From assembly GCF_020085105.1 (NCBI RefSeq), contig NC_058056.1, forward strand, positions 19,640,429 through 19,704,428: DNA of 64,000 bases, read 5' to 3'. This DNA is from Siniperca chuatsi. Its lineage: Eukaryota > Chordata > Actinopteri > Centrarchiformes > Sinipercidae. Below, one piece after another: positions 1 to 12,340 of this stretch. Positions within the stretch are counted from its first letter, which is position 1. Each line of letters opens with the position of its first letter. A program made the position numbers and the translations under genes. The notes under the pieces are model-generated. The model worked only from the letters and a program-made list of their open reading frames with translations. It had not been told where the DNA came from and ran no database searches.

Positions 1-37
1 CTTACTTAATAACCTTCTCCATCCCTTCTTCCTTCAG

Positions 38-3000
38 TGACCACGGACCCTCCGTCAGGTGTGGCTGTCAGCCGTGTCGGGCAGTTAGAGGACCAGCTGA
101 GTGTTCGCTGGGAGGCCCCGCCTGCTCTCAAAGACTTCCTGTTTCAGGCCAAATACCAGATCCGCTACAGACTGGAGGACAGTCAAGACTGGAAGGTAAA
201 GGACAAGGACACACAGTTATAAGGGCATAAATCTGTTCTCTTTGTCTCTTCCACACAAACAGATATATCAGTGCAGCACTGTCCCAGCTGTTTCTCATCC
301 TAATGCAATCTAGTATGGTTGAGGGCTCCTCTGCCGGATGAGTTAATAGTTGGGCCATTCTTTCAAAAAACTTTCATCAGTCATAAATCTAGAAGTCAGG
401 TCTTGATCAGGAGAAAAAACACAGGCCAGAGTCACTGTGTATACCTCTGTTAAAACTATTAATGAATGAAAAATACAGTGTAAAACCTTCACCCATGCAG
501 ATGGTGCTTCCCAGAATTCATGTGAGTCCTCTGGGTACGAGTGAAGATTCTCCAGTAATTAAGGAGGAATTACACAGATGTAATATAAGCAAGTCTTTGC
601 TCGCAAAGTGGAAAAAGAAAAGAAGGGGAGTGGAGAGAGGCGGCGGAGGAGGGATGAGACTGTTTCGAAGGAGGAGAGAGGAGACTTAAATCCAAGTGGT
701 TTTAAGGGTTTGGTGGTGAAAACAAAACGCTGTTTCCCTCTGAACCGGCCCTAATCATGAGGTCATGCTGAGGAATGGAGGGATACATCTCAGCTGTTAA
801 TGTCTTCAATGTGGCTGTAAAGACGCTCAGTGATTTGGCTTTCCCACGTCACATCATTAGCCCTCTGATGCCTGTAATTTCCATGTTCTGTTTGCTGTTG
901 TAGTCGTCCTTAACAAGTGTTTACAGACTGAATGCCAGAGAGAAAGTGGGGACTATTAGACAACATTATTAGCTGCAGTATGTGGGCGTTTCTTTCTCTC
1001 TATCTATTTGTCTTTATTTTTGCCATCTGTCTGTATGAGTACCCGTGTGCGCTCCTGCTTGTGCTTCTCAGCACATACAGCTCTGTAATAAGTAATGGAG
1101 AGCAGATTTTACCCAGCAGGCACGATTACATGAAAATATTTTCATAAACATGCTGATCAGGAGCCACTAAACAATGTGGTGTGCATGCATGTTTAGGTCT
1201 GTACATGGTTTGTAGTTGTGTTTTCTACATCTTGATTCTGCCCTGTGTTTTAGTTTATGCCCATTGGTATTTAATACTGCAGTCAGACCTCCAGCGCTCA
1301 ACTCTTCTGTGTTTGTCTTTTTTTTTCATGTAGGTGATGGATGACGTTGGGAATCAGACATCTTGTAGATTGGCTGGACTGAGACCTGGAACGGTGTATT
1401 TTGTCCAGGTATGGTATGGTGTGATTGTGCGTGTGTGTGTAGATGTGTATGTAGGTGTACTTCAGGTTTGGTCTGTGTTCACAATGTTGTATTTTCTCCA
1501 GGTTCGCTGTAACCCTGTGGGCATCTACGGCTCTCGTAAAGCTGGGATCTGGAGCGAGTGGAGCCATCCCACTGCTGCATCCACACCCCACAGTGGTGAG
1601 TGCACACAAAATGTAAGCATTTTTTGCTCTTGATCTCAGTTTCTGAGAGCCTTTTGGTCCATTTTAAGAGGCAATTTGTACCACTAAGATTTATTTTATA
1701 TCATGGTGTACCACACGGCCCACAGCTCTCTCCCACTGCTGGAATCTGGCAGCCTCATAGAAGAAAAAGCCTACTTTATCCTTCTTCCAGCCTGTTTTGT
1801 ATTGTATTGTTTTATTTATGGCAGATGAATCAGTTAAATCAACTCAAATCAAATCAAATCAAATAAAATAAAAAATCATAGCCAAACCAAATCTAATTAT
1901 TGCCAAACCAAACATTACAAAATCAAGCCAGACTTTGATTATGTAATGTTTTGGTTGCAACACAAAGGGCTTTACAAAGACCTGAAATTGCTGCGTAAAA
2001 TGTTATCAAACTGATATGAAAAGGATTATGAAAACAAAACATGGGTTGTAAAAAACTTAAAGGTTTCCCAGAACCTCCCATGAAAGCCAGGAATTTTGGC
2101 AAAAGTACAGACTGATCAGCCTGAACATTTCATGGCTCTTAGTGTATCTAACGCTGGCAGACACATACAGTACACTACACATCTTAAGCAATTTGTCACT
2201 TCTTCTTTGCTGTAACGAAGTGCATTTAAACCTGCAATAACTGATTATTTGGCCACTTGGGGCAGGAGAAACAAGTTGTGAAAACAACACTGACATACAT
2301 TTTAAGCTGATATGGTGAACTTAGCAAATAGCTTCTTCTCAGATGAAGATTTTACATGAAAAAAAGGTTGGTCTTATAAAATACAATGCATTGTTTAAGA
2401 TTAAACCAGTATTTTTCAACAGTTTTAGCGTGTGACCCCTTACAAACAAGTAGAATGCTTCATACACGTTGATGCATCAGTATTAACATCTAATAATGTC
2501 ATATATAATAATATATCAGTCACAGGGGCCATTTTACTGCAGAAAGAGTACTTTTACTTTTGAATGCAGGACTTTTTATTACTTGTTTACTTTACTCACA
2601 TAAAGGATTTGAGTACTTCTTTCACCACTGCTGCTCTGTGACATTTCATTACAGAACGCCAAAGCCAGTCTAACGCCAGTCTCATTCTCTCCCTCTTTCT
2701 CTCCCTCCTTCTCTTCCCTTCATGCAGAGCGGTTGATGTCGGGCTCCTGTGACTCAAAGTCCAGTGGGGACTCCAACTCCACCCTACGCAGGGAGCTGAA
2801 GCAGTTCTTCGGCTGGGTGCGGAAACACGCCTACGGCTGCAGCAGTATGTCCATGAAGCTGTATGACCAGTGGAGAGTGCTGATGCAGAAATCCCACAAA
2901 GCTCGCAACCAGGTAGGTAAGCATCACTAATGCAGGGACGCACATATGTATTCAAATCTAATCACAGACATGCATGCAGACATGTGCTGCACAAACGGAT

Positions 3001-3093
3001 ACACACTCAAAGTAAAAACAGTCTGTTTCATAAAAGCTGATTTGTAACAGATTTTGTCTTTTAATTTAGGTTCTCCAAGGGGATAAATCCTAG
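38..3093 (+). CDS. crlf1: Cytokine receptor-like factor 1, 3' part (5' exons lie left of the window)
   Basis: Secreted soluble class I cytokine-receptor-like protein. In mammals it pairs with CLCF1 to signal through the CNTF receptor. Five in-frame exons: 38..195, 1334..1408, 1502..1595, 2728..2912 and 3070..3093. All have AG acceptors and GT donors, and phases match at every junction (178 codons including TAG). The first exon opens the second fibronectin-III domain with a TDPP motif and continues through [20 protein letters not shown]. The third exon carries the hallmark box WSEWS inside [14 protein letters not shown]. The fourth encodes the conserved basic tail [10 protein letters not shown] ... 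[19 protein letters not shown]. The last exon adds only VLQGDKS, shorter than the mammalian C-terminus as I remember it. The N-terminal Ig and first FNIII domains are outside the window. Orthology (crlf1a or crlf1b) cannot be decided here. Confidence 0.95.
1843..1875. repeat. Simple repeat (TCAAA/AAATC)n in a crlf1 intron
   Basis: Several tandem pentanucleotide units of the TCAAA type decay into an A-rich tract. It lies in the 1.1-kb intron between the WSEWS exon and the tail exon. Confidence 0.8.
2400..2640. repeat. Dispersed repeat fragments in the last large crlf1 intron
   Basis: The stretch around 2410..2440 reads like the degenerate left end of a hAT-type element (a 'TTTTTCAACAGTTTTAGCG TGTGACC'-like start). 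About 2540..2632 shares 'TTGAATGCAGGACTTT' and 'GAGTACTTCTT..CACCACT' with 36675..36770. Dispersed copies in unrelated introns and intergenic DNA indicate transposon-derived sequence. The exact boundaries are not clear. Confidence 0.4.
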
Positions 3094-4237
3094 CACAGGC
3101 TGCCTTTATAAGCAGAAAACAAGTCAAGAACTGAGTGAGTGTGTATTTTGTCTATGTGTGTGTATGAGAAAGAGAGATAGATGTATTCTTATATGGGAAT
3201 TATAAGACATTTTGCTCTGGACATTTTGTGTGAATACCAGCCTTGGCCACGAGAGGACATCCACCGAGAAACTGTGGGATTTTCTTCTTTTATGCATCTT
3301 TTCCAGTCGACATGAGCACTTTTTTTTTGTCTGAAAAGGTGCAACTGGGAGGGACTGAGAAGGTGGACTTGGACCTGGTATCATTATTAGGAAGAGACCA
3401 CGCGCACTACTCTGCTTTCTCAAAGGACATGGTAGCATGAATAACTCGGATGTCAGTAAAGACGTTGGACATGTACCTGCCAAATGTGCATAAAGGTGAT
3501 CAAAACAGATTCAGACAAACTAGAAGTGTTGCCCGAGCATCTAAAAATATTCTGTGACCCTTTTTTTGAGTTTCTCCTGTGGATCCAAAGCACCATCTAG
3601 TGGCTGTTCAGCATCCATGGATACTCCAAATCAATGCTTTCACTGTGTTCCTAATGTAAAAAGAAAAGGTAACAAGTTATCATACAGTATTTCTAATTCA
3701 TCCTTTGTTACATAAGTGGATAATGTGCCAAACTGGTTCACCCAGCATTCATGTGTTTCTGAGTGACAGTATATGACTGATGACATGATGGTGTTTGTGT
3801 ATGGAGACGTTTCACTGCCTTTATTTTTGTACTGAATTGTACCAGCATATTTAAAACTGTATAAAGTTATGTTTTATTTCTTAAGTTATGTTTAGTTAGT
3901 AAAGAAATATCAATGACTGAAGTTGTTATCGATCTCTAATGTTGTTCTATAAAAATGTTGTCAGAAACACAGGGTTTGGAAATGAGTTGTGTGCACACTA
4001 CAGTAGCAAAGCAGACACAATGATAAACACACCTCTCCTCCAGATATCTTTAATATCCATTTTTTTTACATTGCTCCATAGAGTATGTTTTACTGCTTGA
4101 CACATTTCCTGCAGGGATTTTGGTCAGATTGTCTGAACTGAAATATTTCCAAACTTTACATAAAATAACACGTCATGATAGGAATATAGAATTACATTTT
4201 CTCTTCATACCACCCCCAAAATAAGCAAAATGCATGC

Positions 4238-4243
4238 AATAAA
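4238..4243 (+). terminator. Possible polyadenylation signal of crlf1
   Basis: First canonical AATAAA on the plus strand after the crlf1 stop codon, 1.1 kb downstream. It is an assignment by position only; no downstream GU-rich element was tested. Confidence 0.25.
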
Positions 4244-5317
4244 TTGTGTGACTTAGAGTGATAATATTGTTGCTCCTCAAAGAAGAAAAGATGGAAGGTC
4301 TTAGCGAATTAGCTGCCTTCAGTTTTCTTTATAAACTCTTTATCTAGTGTTAATATGAGATTCTACATTCTACACATTCAAAGTTGCAGTTCTACATTAT
4401 GCAAGGATAATGTTTCATACTTTAGAGCCAAAGATGTCTTCCCTTAAAAGGCCAGAATATACAAGTTTCAATCATCATCAGTGGTGATCTTGAAACTTTT
4501 TGCCATTTATGCTTGTTATTCCCTGGCAGTTAATTTAGACAGGGTAGCCTTCATCAAGGTCATCATACTACCTCTTTTTTCCCTTCTCCATGCACCTTGG
4601 AAGTAAGTGAAGTTGTGATAGAAATCCTTACTCATTCTCAATGGCAGAAAATGAGTGTGGTGGCTGACCAAGAAAAGCTTTAAAGTTTAGCATTTAGGAG
4701 CAAAAACATAAAAATGCTGACCACATGGTGGCGCTATCTGCACCTAAATCTAATGAGTTCTTCCTTGCTCCATGGCCTAACTTCCTAACACCTTTCATTG
4801 AACTCCTGAAGAAGAACAGACTCAGGAATGAAAACATAACTTTGCAGAGCGCAATAAAAAGTTGACATATTTGACAAATACTTTCCCTAATGAATCCAGG
4901 CTGCATCTCATCCCAGTCCCAAAACAATGAGTAACATCTTTACACACATCTCTCACTGCTTGCTGCATTGTCTCACTGTTTATTAGGGGAACTTAAGACA
5001 GTGGTTGTGTTTCCTGTCAGTGGGTTCCTCTCCTGCTGCTGACCCAATAGAGTCTTATTACTGAGTCACTGATGCTTAATATTTAACCAGCGTAGGGTTT
5101 AACTTGGTCATGGCTCTGCTGTCTGTGTTCAGGGATAGAATTAGTAGAATGGGAGAGCAGGAAGGTGATTTTCTACATAAGTTTCTTACTGGAAAGCAAA
5201 CATCTGTATTTGCCAAAAGTTAATTCTCCTCAGGGCGTTTCTGCCACAGTTGACACTTTTCAGATGCTGCCTGGGTGCTAAGCTAACAGTCAAAAACTCC
5301 ACTATGGAATATAGTGG

Positions 5318-5560
5318 AGTTTTCTCAACCTTTCTTTTTTGGCTGCAAACCCATTTTTAAGTCCCAAAATTCAATCCCAGAAATTGATTTTTTTAAAATG
5401 AAGTATATCTTATATGTACTATACTATATTTGTATTTATTTCTTTTAAAATATATATCAAACAGATATTAGTGTATCAGTCTTACAAATCTCCTTTCGCT
5501 CTGTTTGCTCATTAAGAAGCATCAGCATTGTGTTTCAACCTCCAGGTTGAGAAATATTAT
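5318..5560. mobile_element. Degenerate hAT-type non-autonomous element
   Basis: The left end reads TTCTCAACCTTTCTTTTTTG and the right end reads CAACCTCCAGGTTGAGAAAT, which are roughly inverted copies of each other. This start ('..CTCAACCTTTTTGGCTTGTGACCC') is typical of hAT-Charlie-like non-autonomous elements in vertebrates. A related copy is at about 50517..50622. No transposase frame is present. Confidence 0.5.
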
Positions 5561-5580
5561 ATATTTTTTTCAAGTGCTGG

Positions 5581-6400
5581 CAGTGGTGGTAGAAGTATTC
5601 AGATCCTATACTTAAGTAAACTACCAATACAACAGTGTACAAAGACTCCATTACAAGTTAAAAGTCCTGCAATCAAAATCCTACTTCAGTACAATCACAG
5701 ATCAGAGAAAACACTTTAAGTATCAAAAGTTAAAGAGCTCTGCAGAAAAATGCCCCCTGTGACTTATATATTATTATACATTAGAGACTATGCAAACATT
5801 ATTAGTACAGTGGGAGGTCAGAAAGAGGAGAGATTATTTTCTCAACTACAGTTTCTGCTGAAGGAAGAGAGTCTGACTTTTTTGGGAGATCATGGGAGGG
5901 TCTTTTAACTTATCTGATCCCACTCTTTATTGTATTTCTGCCTTCCCTTGTGAAATGTATTGTATTAAAAAAATCACATAGTTACATAAGCAAGATGGCT
6001 TCTGTGTGTGCCACAGCCTAATAAAGGTGCTCTTTGGTCATATGAAGAGTACAACAGTCTCTCTGTATTAGGACGTTATTTTCCTCATCAAAATCAACAG
6101 TCTGTTCCTGGTTCATTTGATGGCAGTTGTGACTGTTTTTACTTTTGAATAAAATGAAATATGAGATTCAGCCTCCCTCCCCACCCCAATACTTTTTGTA
6201 CAGTTCCTTATATGATTAGAACAGTTGTTTAATTGAAACATCTGAGGATATCTCTCTTTGCTTCTGAAAGTGTGAGATGTAGTGGATTGGAAGCGTAAAG
6301 TAGTATAAAAGAGAAATACTCAAATACATGTAAAGTACAAGTATACAGTAACCACAATATTTAAGTAAATGTACTTACAGTACTTTCCACTACCGAGTGC
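5581..6400. mobile_element. Terminal-inverted-repeat element of about 0.8 kb ('CAGTGGTGG..AGTA' ends)
   Basis: The left end starts CAGTGGTGGTAGAAGTATTC. The right end, read on the minus strand, is CGGTAGTGGAAAGTACTGTA followed by AGTACATTTACTTAA. Such ends with 'ACTTAAGTA' motifs belong to a very common fish DNA element. Related pieces are seen near 2540, 31870 and 36720. There is no open frame, so it is non-autonomous. Exact borders and target duplication were not resolved. Confidence 0.5.
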
Positions 6401-7272
6401 TGATCAGTTTTGGCTTTTAACTGATTTAGAAGATAAGTAGAAGATAATAGAAGAGAAAAAGCAGAAACATCCCTCTGGATTTTTCAATATTTAAAAGTTA
6501 GTTTTTTTTGTTTTCCTTCCTGGAAGAAACCATTTGGTGTGCTGTTACATCACCTTATTACATTTACCAGCTACTTTGGCAGGTAACAAATCATTCAGAG
6601 ATCTTAAACTGACCTAAAATATATTTACAAAAGTAAAAGACAGACAGTCAAATTGGAATACACACCAGTCCACGGTTTTCATTGCAATGTTAAGCTTGTC
6701 AAATATCCACTTACAACAGAAGATCAGTGTAATAGCATGTGTACTGAGATGCTATTAGTTATAGCATACATACTGTAGTTCAGTTGTAGTAACCCAATGC
6801 CTTGGAATAGGATGACAAATGAACTACATTACATGTTACTGACATGATTATTGTTGCGCTTTCCCTCTGAATATATATGTTCAGTGCATGATTAGCTGTA
6901 CAGAAGCATCTTCAGTGCTGATTTTGTTCTTCCTTTAACTTTAAAAGATGAGTCTAAGACATCTCAATCCCAAACAATCACTGGTTGTCCTCTTTTTAGC
7001 CTTGACAGAGTCGACTTTTTGGCGCTGGTTGTGAAAACCTTTTATCTTGAGGGGACCTTGGGGGAAAGGAGGTGGAGAGCAGGTTGGGGCGTACCCAGGG
7101 CCTCGGTCAAGATAGGGTTTCCTCAACTCATGATCATGTATAATTCAGCCCAGGAGGCTGCGGATCACCTGGAGAGAGCCACACACACAAAAAAGAAAGG
7201 GTCTGAAGTCACAAAGAACCCAAGGAGGAAGAGAAGAGGACAAAGAAGAAGGAAGAAAGAGGCAGGCAGACT

Positions 7273-9224
7273 ATGCAGGAGGTGGTGAAGAAACGGCCGA
7301 TAATCTCTGCTAGAGAAAGAGGTCAGTTTAAGAAATCTGTATGCCTGTGAGTGTGTGTGTGTGTGTGTAAGTGTGTGTACATCCACATGGACCATATTAT
7401 AGTTGAACTGTTTCTGCTATGAAATCTCTCACATCATCATACAGCCATTGCTCCACACTTGTTTGAGATTTCTACTTTGTTTAGAATCCATTCCCAAACA
7501 AGTAGAGGAAGAACGTTAAAATGCATAACCATAGAAAATAAGTCAAAGAGCTCCATATGGAAGCCATCAGAGACAATACAGCTCGAGCCAGGAGAGTGGT
7601 GGGTGTGCTGCGCGGAACAGAATCTGTTGCATCATTTTGATCACCACCTCCTCCTTCTCTCATTGTCAGGCCCGGGCCCTGGACGCTACGCTCTGCCCCC
7701 TACAGTTGGATACATCAACCATGACTTCACCAAGCCCAGCAGCCCTGCCTACTCCTTCCACAGCCGCATGAGCAGTGCCAGTGAGTTGTTGTATGTATAT
7801 TAATTTGTCATTTGTCTACATGTTTAATAATGATCTGCAATGTCCCAGTTTTTACTCACAGGGATCCTTAATGTTTTGTTGACTTTTTTATGCTAAATAT
7901 CTGTCTGGAATTAGTTCACTTCATCGTGAGGTCTAAAGGTGTCTTTGGATGATCGTTTTGCGTTTTGTGTAGTGGTCTCTGTGGACTCCAGCCCAGGACC
8001 AAGGTACCACATTGATGCCAATGTTACCCGGTTTGGCCGGATGGAAACTCCCTCCTACTCCATTTTGGGCAGAGGAAGGCGCACGGGGAATAAAGGTGAT
8101 ACAAATGAAAAAAACATGGAAAGATTTTTTCCGATTTAATAAAGGTGATAAAGACAAGAAAATGTTCCAAACCAATTTACGTTCATGTTCATAGGTGAGC
8201 TGTTCCAGACTCCAGGGCCGGGAGCCTACAGTCCAGAGAAGGCTCCACCTCTCAACGCTCACCACAGACCACCATCCTACACCATCGGCACCCGCACCAG
8301 ATACCGCTCTGTGGATGCTGTACCAGCACCCAACAGGTGAAGACAGCAGGACAGAGAGATTAAAGGATAAGCCTGGTGTTATTCTATATATGCATTGTCT
8401 GTGCAGCCAAAGCCTGACATATCTTTCTTTTCTCTGTGCCACAGAGCTCTGTTGTCCAAAACTATTAAAAACACATCAATGAGATGACATGTTCCCTCAT
8501 TATGATGAAAATGGGCACTTTAGTTTATTCTGAGTCAATCCCACATATAATGTCCTTGCAAACCAAGTGTGTATTTGTGTATTAGGTCCCAACAAATTTA
8601 CTCCTGTTTGAGTAACGTTTGCTAAAAACTACAGTGCCCAGCCCTGTTAGGATCTCATTTAGCGCTTAAAAAAATGTAAGTATATATTTTTGACCTGTTT
8701 TTAAAGATTTACGTCTTCAGTAGGAATGAATGGGTTTGGCTGGGAAGTATTGAGGAGCAGGCTAACACATAGAAGCCTTATCGTTTAAATTAGAGATAGT
8801 GTTGCTGTAGTTTCAAAATCTGAAATGAAAAGTCTCTGAAGCTCAACCTTAATACATGTATTGTTTTCTTCACTCCAGCTACAGTCTTCCTAATCTGCTG
8901 GGCTGCCAGGTTCCTAATAAACCCTCCAGTGCCAGCTACAGCTTCTCAGGCCGGAGGAAGGTCGGCGCACCCTCCGAAGACCTCTCCATGAGTCCTGGAC
9001 CAGCAAAATACAACAGCATCAACCCAGACATTTACCGCCAGCGCCAGCCCTCCTTCACCATGCAGAGCCGGACTAAGAGGCCTAATTATTCCTCTGCTAT
9101 TCCCGGCCCTGGCACGTACAGCCCAGAGAAGTTTCACGTGCACCTCCCCAAACCACCGTCTTTCACTCTGGGTGTCAGACACTCTGAGTTTGTCACCCCA
9201 CTCGTGGTGGATGTCGTTGACTGA
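7273..9224 (+). CDS. odf3l2: Outer dense fiber protein 3-like 2 (CIMAP1D type), complete
   Basis: SHIPPO-type protein of sperm tails and ciliary microtubules. In the family it is a microtubule-inner or axoneme-associated protein. Exons: 7273..7321, 7670..7780, 7973..8095, 8195..8336 and 8879..9224. Together they form 257 codons (256 aa) with consistent phases. The start ATG gives [17 protein letters not shown] and joins directly to [18 protein letters not shown]. Five Pro-Gly-Pro repeats are spaced along the protein: [31 protein letters not shown] and [11 protein letters not shown]. The TFTLG/SFTMQSR-type spacers between them also fit. Length and repeat order match human ODF3L2, which also has TVGFINHD near its start. 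Convergent with ebi3, with 420 bp between the stop codons. Confidence 0.93.
7351..7368. repeat. (GT)n microsatellite in odf3l2 intron 1
   Basis: Nine perfect GT units a few tens of bases downstream of the first odf3l2 exon. Confidence 0.9.
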
Positions 9225-9348
9225 CTGATTCAATAGGAATGCCTTGTTTTTATTAAATTTTTCACACAAATGTGGAACTGCCACACAATGATTAAAAAGA
9301 TAGTAAAATGTGTCTTAAACAGCGTCAAAACAGGTCATAAACTGTTGA

Positions 9349-9354
9349 AATAAA
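9349..9354 (+). terminator. Polyadenylation signal for odf3l2
   Basis: AATAAA 125 bp downstream of the odf3l2 TGA; it follows an ATTAAA at about 9290. Confidence 0.5.
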
Positions 9355-9485
9355 AACTGATGATTACTATATTATCAGTTGCTCCAAACGACTCAACCAA
9401 CACAAACCAACAGTATTACAAAAAATACTTGGACAGTAAAATTTTCAAAGTAAATGGCGATTGTACACTATACAGATAATATCCA

Positions 9486-9491
9486 TTTATT
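9486..9491 (-). terminator. Polyadenylation signal for ebi3
   Basis: TTTATT on the plus strand, so AATAAA on the minus strand, about 155 bp past the ebi3 stop. The two convergent genes would have nearly abutting 3' ends. Confidence 0.45.
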
Positions 9492-9644
9492 CCTTTATAA
9501 ATAAAACAAAATATAAATAACTATTGCTTGCATTGCTTGTGCAGCTAAAATAACAAAGATGTAACCTGTCAGCATTCTTCAGTTTTACTTTACTGCTAGC
9601 TTAAAAGAAGAGGGGTGAATAAAACAGGAAGTGAGAGGGAGCCT

Positions 9645-12340
9645 CTACAGCTTCACTCTTGGTATGGTGATTTTTACAGGTAAGCTCCAGTCGCTGCACT
9701 CGCCCAGACCAAGCAGCTCCTTCGCACACACCTGGAACAGGTAGGGCCTTCCTGGTGTCAACCCCTTCAGCTCAACTTTGGTGCTTTCAAATGGACCCAG
9801 CTGGAGGAGAAAATGTATGATATATTCTTTAAAATCATCTGTATTAATTTAACATCTGGAGTTTCAAAATACAACAAAATTACTTTATTTGAATGAATAG
9901 TTTTGAGAAATACGGTTAGCTTAGCTTAGTAGAAAGACTAGAAACAGGGGGAGACAGTTAGCCTGGCTCTGATTAAAGGTTTAGTGAAAATCTGGCTACC
10001 TGTACCTCTGAAGCTCACTAATTAACACAAAAGTGAATAAGCGTATTTCCCAAAATGTCAAACTAATCCTTTAACACTTAAGCATAGTATATCATTTATA
10101 TGAGGAGACAAAGTGTTTTCCACTCAATATGTGTCATTTTAAAATAAATAAAATACAAATTAAAAAATATTAGAACTTGGTTTCATTGAAAAAAGAAGGA
10201 TTTCCACAGATGAAGGGACTTTCTGAAACATTTCCGAGGGCTTGAAAGGTTTAGGTGATTTTGAACTTCCACATGTGGTATCTGTATATGTGTAAAATGT
10301 AAATCACATTGCTGTTGTTGCTGCACTTTCATCCGGTGTGTGTTAATGAAGATTATTCTTACATTGACAGACTTTGGGCTGCCCCTGTTTTCCCACTGGT
10401 AGAGTATCTGGTATTTTAAGGGGAGGATGTCCAGGTAAGCCCAAGTAGGGGGAGGAGACCATTCCACCAACAAGTTTCTGGCATTATGAGGGGAAACCCG
10501 GATGTCTACGGGAGGATCTGGTTTCACTACAAAGACAGACAAAGAAAGGAATCTTAAATGAAAAAAAAAATACTTTTACAGTATGCACAACATTACCATA
10601 TCAAACTAAACTGTCTCTCAGTACTGAATTTCAATCACACCATACATTCATCACTTTCTCTACATTTCAGTTCTCACCTATATCCTCCATCATGAAACTT
10701 GATAGATGGGAGGTGCTTCCACCAGAATAAACTGCTGTGACATTGATGATGTAGTTGGTGAGAAGCTTCAGGTTGGGCAGGTGGCAGTGCCAGAGCTAAA
10801 AAAAGATACGTAATATGTGATGCTAGGTAATATACATTCTTTGTAGCTTTATATATATTATTTATATCTTTTTCAGTATATTTAATTTCTCAATCAAAAA
10901 ACTCAGTAAATGAAAATACTTTGCTAATTTTAACATAAAAATAAAAACATTTATAAAATATAGATTTGTGCAGGAGAGGATCGATGCTGAGGAGAATTCC
11001 CACTATAATTAATGTATAACCAATCACAATTCTACTTATTACTCTTATCTTACTGACATGCTGTTAACCTCAAACTCTCATGACAAACTTGAAACTGGTC
11101 TGTAGTCAGCAATAACAAGACTTTTGAATAGGGGTTTTCCAAAACATTTGAATAGGGGTTTTCCAAAACTTCAAAAGTTTCGAGTTAAGAGATTTTGTAT
11201 CAACATTACAGGATAAATACACAAATCTGAACGTGTTCATCATATTATTCACTTCACTTACCACTAATTTGCGCTTGGTTTCATTTTAACCAAAATCAGA
11301 TTGAGTGAGTTTTTGAAATCCCCTCTTCACCTAGAGATACAGTAAAGGGCAGTGTATCTGCTGCAAAGGTAAATAAAGCTGGTACCCGTTCAGATGAGGA
11401 TGACGATGCTGATATCAGAGAAGAGGATGAAGAGCCAGGTTGGATGAGATGGCACTGCTTGGTGACCGGCTGTCTGTGTCTCTCGCTGACAAACACACAA
11501 ACACATTTACACACATGTAAATGAGCGCCGCAGTGACACTTGACAACTGGAGTCTGCTTTAGTAAGAGGTGTCAGTAGTTCGGGTCAGCACACATCTTTC
11601 TCAGACTTACCTGTAGGTGGCAATGTAGTGTGTTGGTGGGGAGTGAGAAGGTTCGGGCCAGGAACAAATAGTCACGTTTGGATAACTTGCACACCAGCAA
11701 TGCACTATGGGAGTGGCGAGACCATCTGAGGGAAGAAATTACACTTAATGTGCAACATGAGCAGTGCATAAAATACAGAAAATGTCTGTATTTTTTTTCA
11801 TGTGTTTGCTTCTAAAAGGTTGTGTTTTAATAGTATATCCTTGCTTATTTGTTTAATTCTCTTTTTTTCTTGTTTGCTTGTCACTTAAAAGGTAAAATCA
11901 ATGAAATATTAAATAGAATATAAATGAAAATATCTCAAAAAAGTTAAAAAATAACAAATAATAATGGAATAATCCCGACAAATGGCTCTACAACCACTCA
12001 GGGCAGGCAGAAAAACATCTAAACAGAGTAGTGATTTTCAGTGTGTAATAGTAGCATCACAGACAAATCTATTCATTCTCAATAAAATCATTATTATTTA
12101 CTAATAGAGCACAAAAAGTCCTTTCCAGTTGCAGGAAGATAAACACAATGACAGGACTTAAAAACAACAGTAAAGCCTTTGTGACAGTAGAAAAAGAGTA
12201 AAACTATAAACTGTGAGCGAATTTCCACTCAGAGATTGGTACTCACACCCTGATGTTGCAGTTGCCCTCAGCAGGTCCAGTGCTTGGCCTCCAAGAACAC
12301 AGATGAGGAGAGTCACAGCGACACACACACTGCCAACCAT
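9645..12340 (-). CDS. ebi3: Interleukin-27 subunit beta (EBI3), complete
   Basis: Secreted soluble class I receptor-like subunit that pairs with IL-12-alpha-type helical cytokines (IL-27, IL-35). Exons in coding order: 12247..12340, 11611..11725, 11386..11485, 10678..10795, 10363..10526 and 9645..9800 (249 codons, 248 aa). Exon 1 starts MVGSVCVAVTLLICVLGG, a signal peptide. Exon 2 gives VTICSWPEP and HYIATYR, matching human EBI3 'VDCSWTLPPAPN...FIATYR'. Exon 4 gives NYIINVTAVYSGGS. Exon 5 gives KPDPPVDIRVSP, NLLVEWSPPP and LKYQILYQWE. Exon 6 gives TPGRPYLFQV and the WSXWS-like CSDWS. Exon 3 (HRQPVTKQC then a serine-rich run) has the least certain donor; GAACGG/GTACC at 11386 was chosen because it keeps phase 0 with exon 4. 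Confidence 0.9.
9880..10075. mobile_element. Fold-back element copy in the last ebi3 intron
   Basis: Contains GTTAGCTTAGCTTAG and AAACAGGGGGAGACAGTTAGCC. It ends with GCGTATTTCCCAAAATGTCA, the inverse of the family's left end (GACATTTTGGGAAATA). Other copies are at about 21405, 23625, 28000 and 42925. Confidence 0.65.
11118..11168. repeat. Tandem duplication of about 24 bp in an ebi3 intron
   Basis: The unit TTTGAATAGGGGTTTTCCAA followed by AAC(A) occurs twice in direct succession. It looks like a recent local duplication. Confidence 0.75.

Larger units (their letters stand above)
3094..7272. other. crlf1 3' UTR and crlf1-odf3l2 intergenic DNA
   Basis: No coding exon is visible here. The proximal part is presumably the crlf1 3' UTR. 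The first canonical AATAAA I see on the plus strand is at 4238..4243, 1.1 kb past the stop, so the transcript end is uncertain. The rest is AT-rich and contains a hAT-like element (about 5318..5560) and a second terminal-repeat element (about 5581..6400). A piece at about 4560..4630 resembles 22100..22165. Confidence 0.5.

Noticed and set aside
3243-3440. Plus-strand frame shortly after the crlf1 stop
   Set aside because: Lies in the probable 3' UTR and shows no receptor-like sequence. The crlf1 frame already ends properly at 3093.
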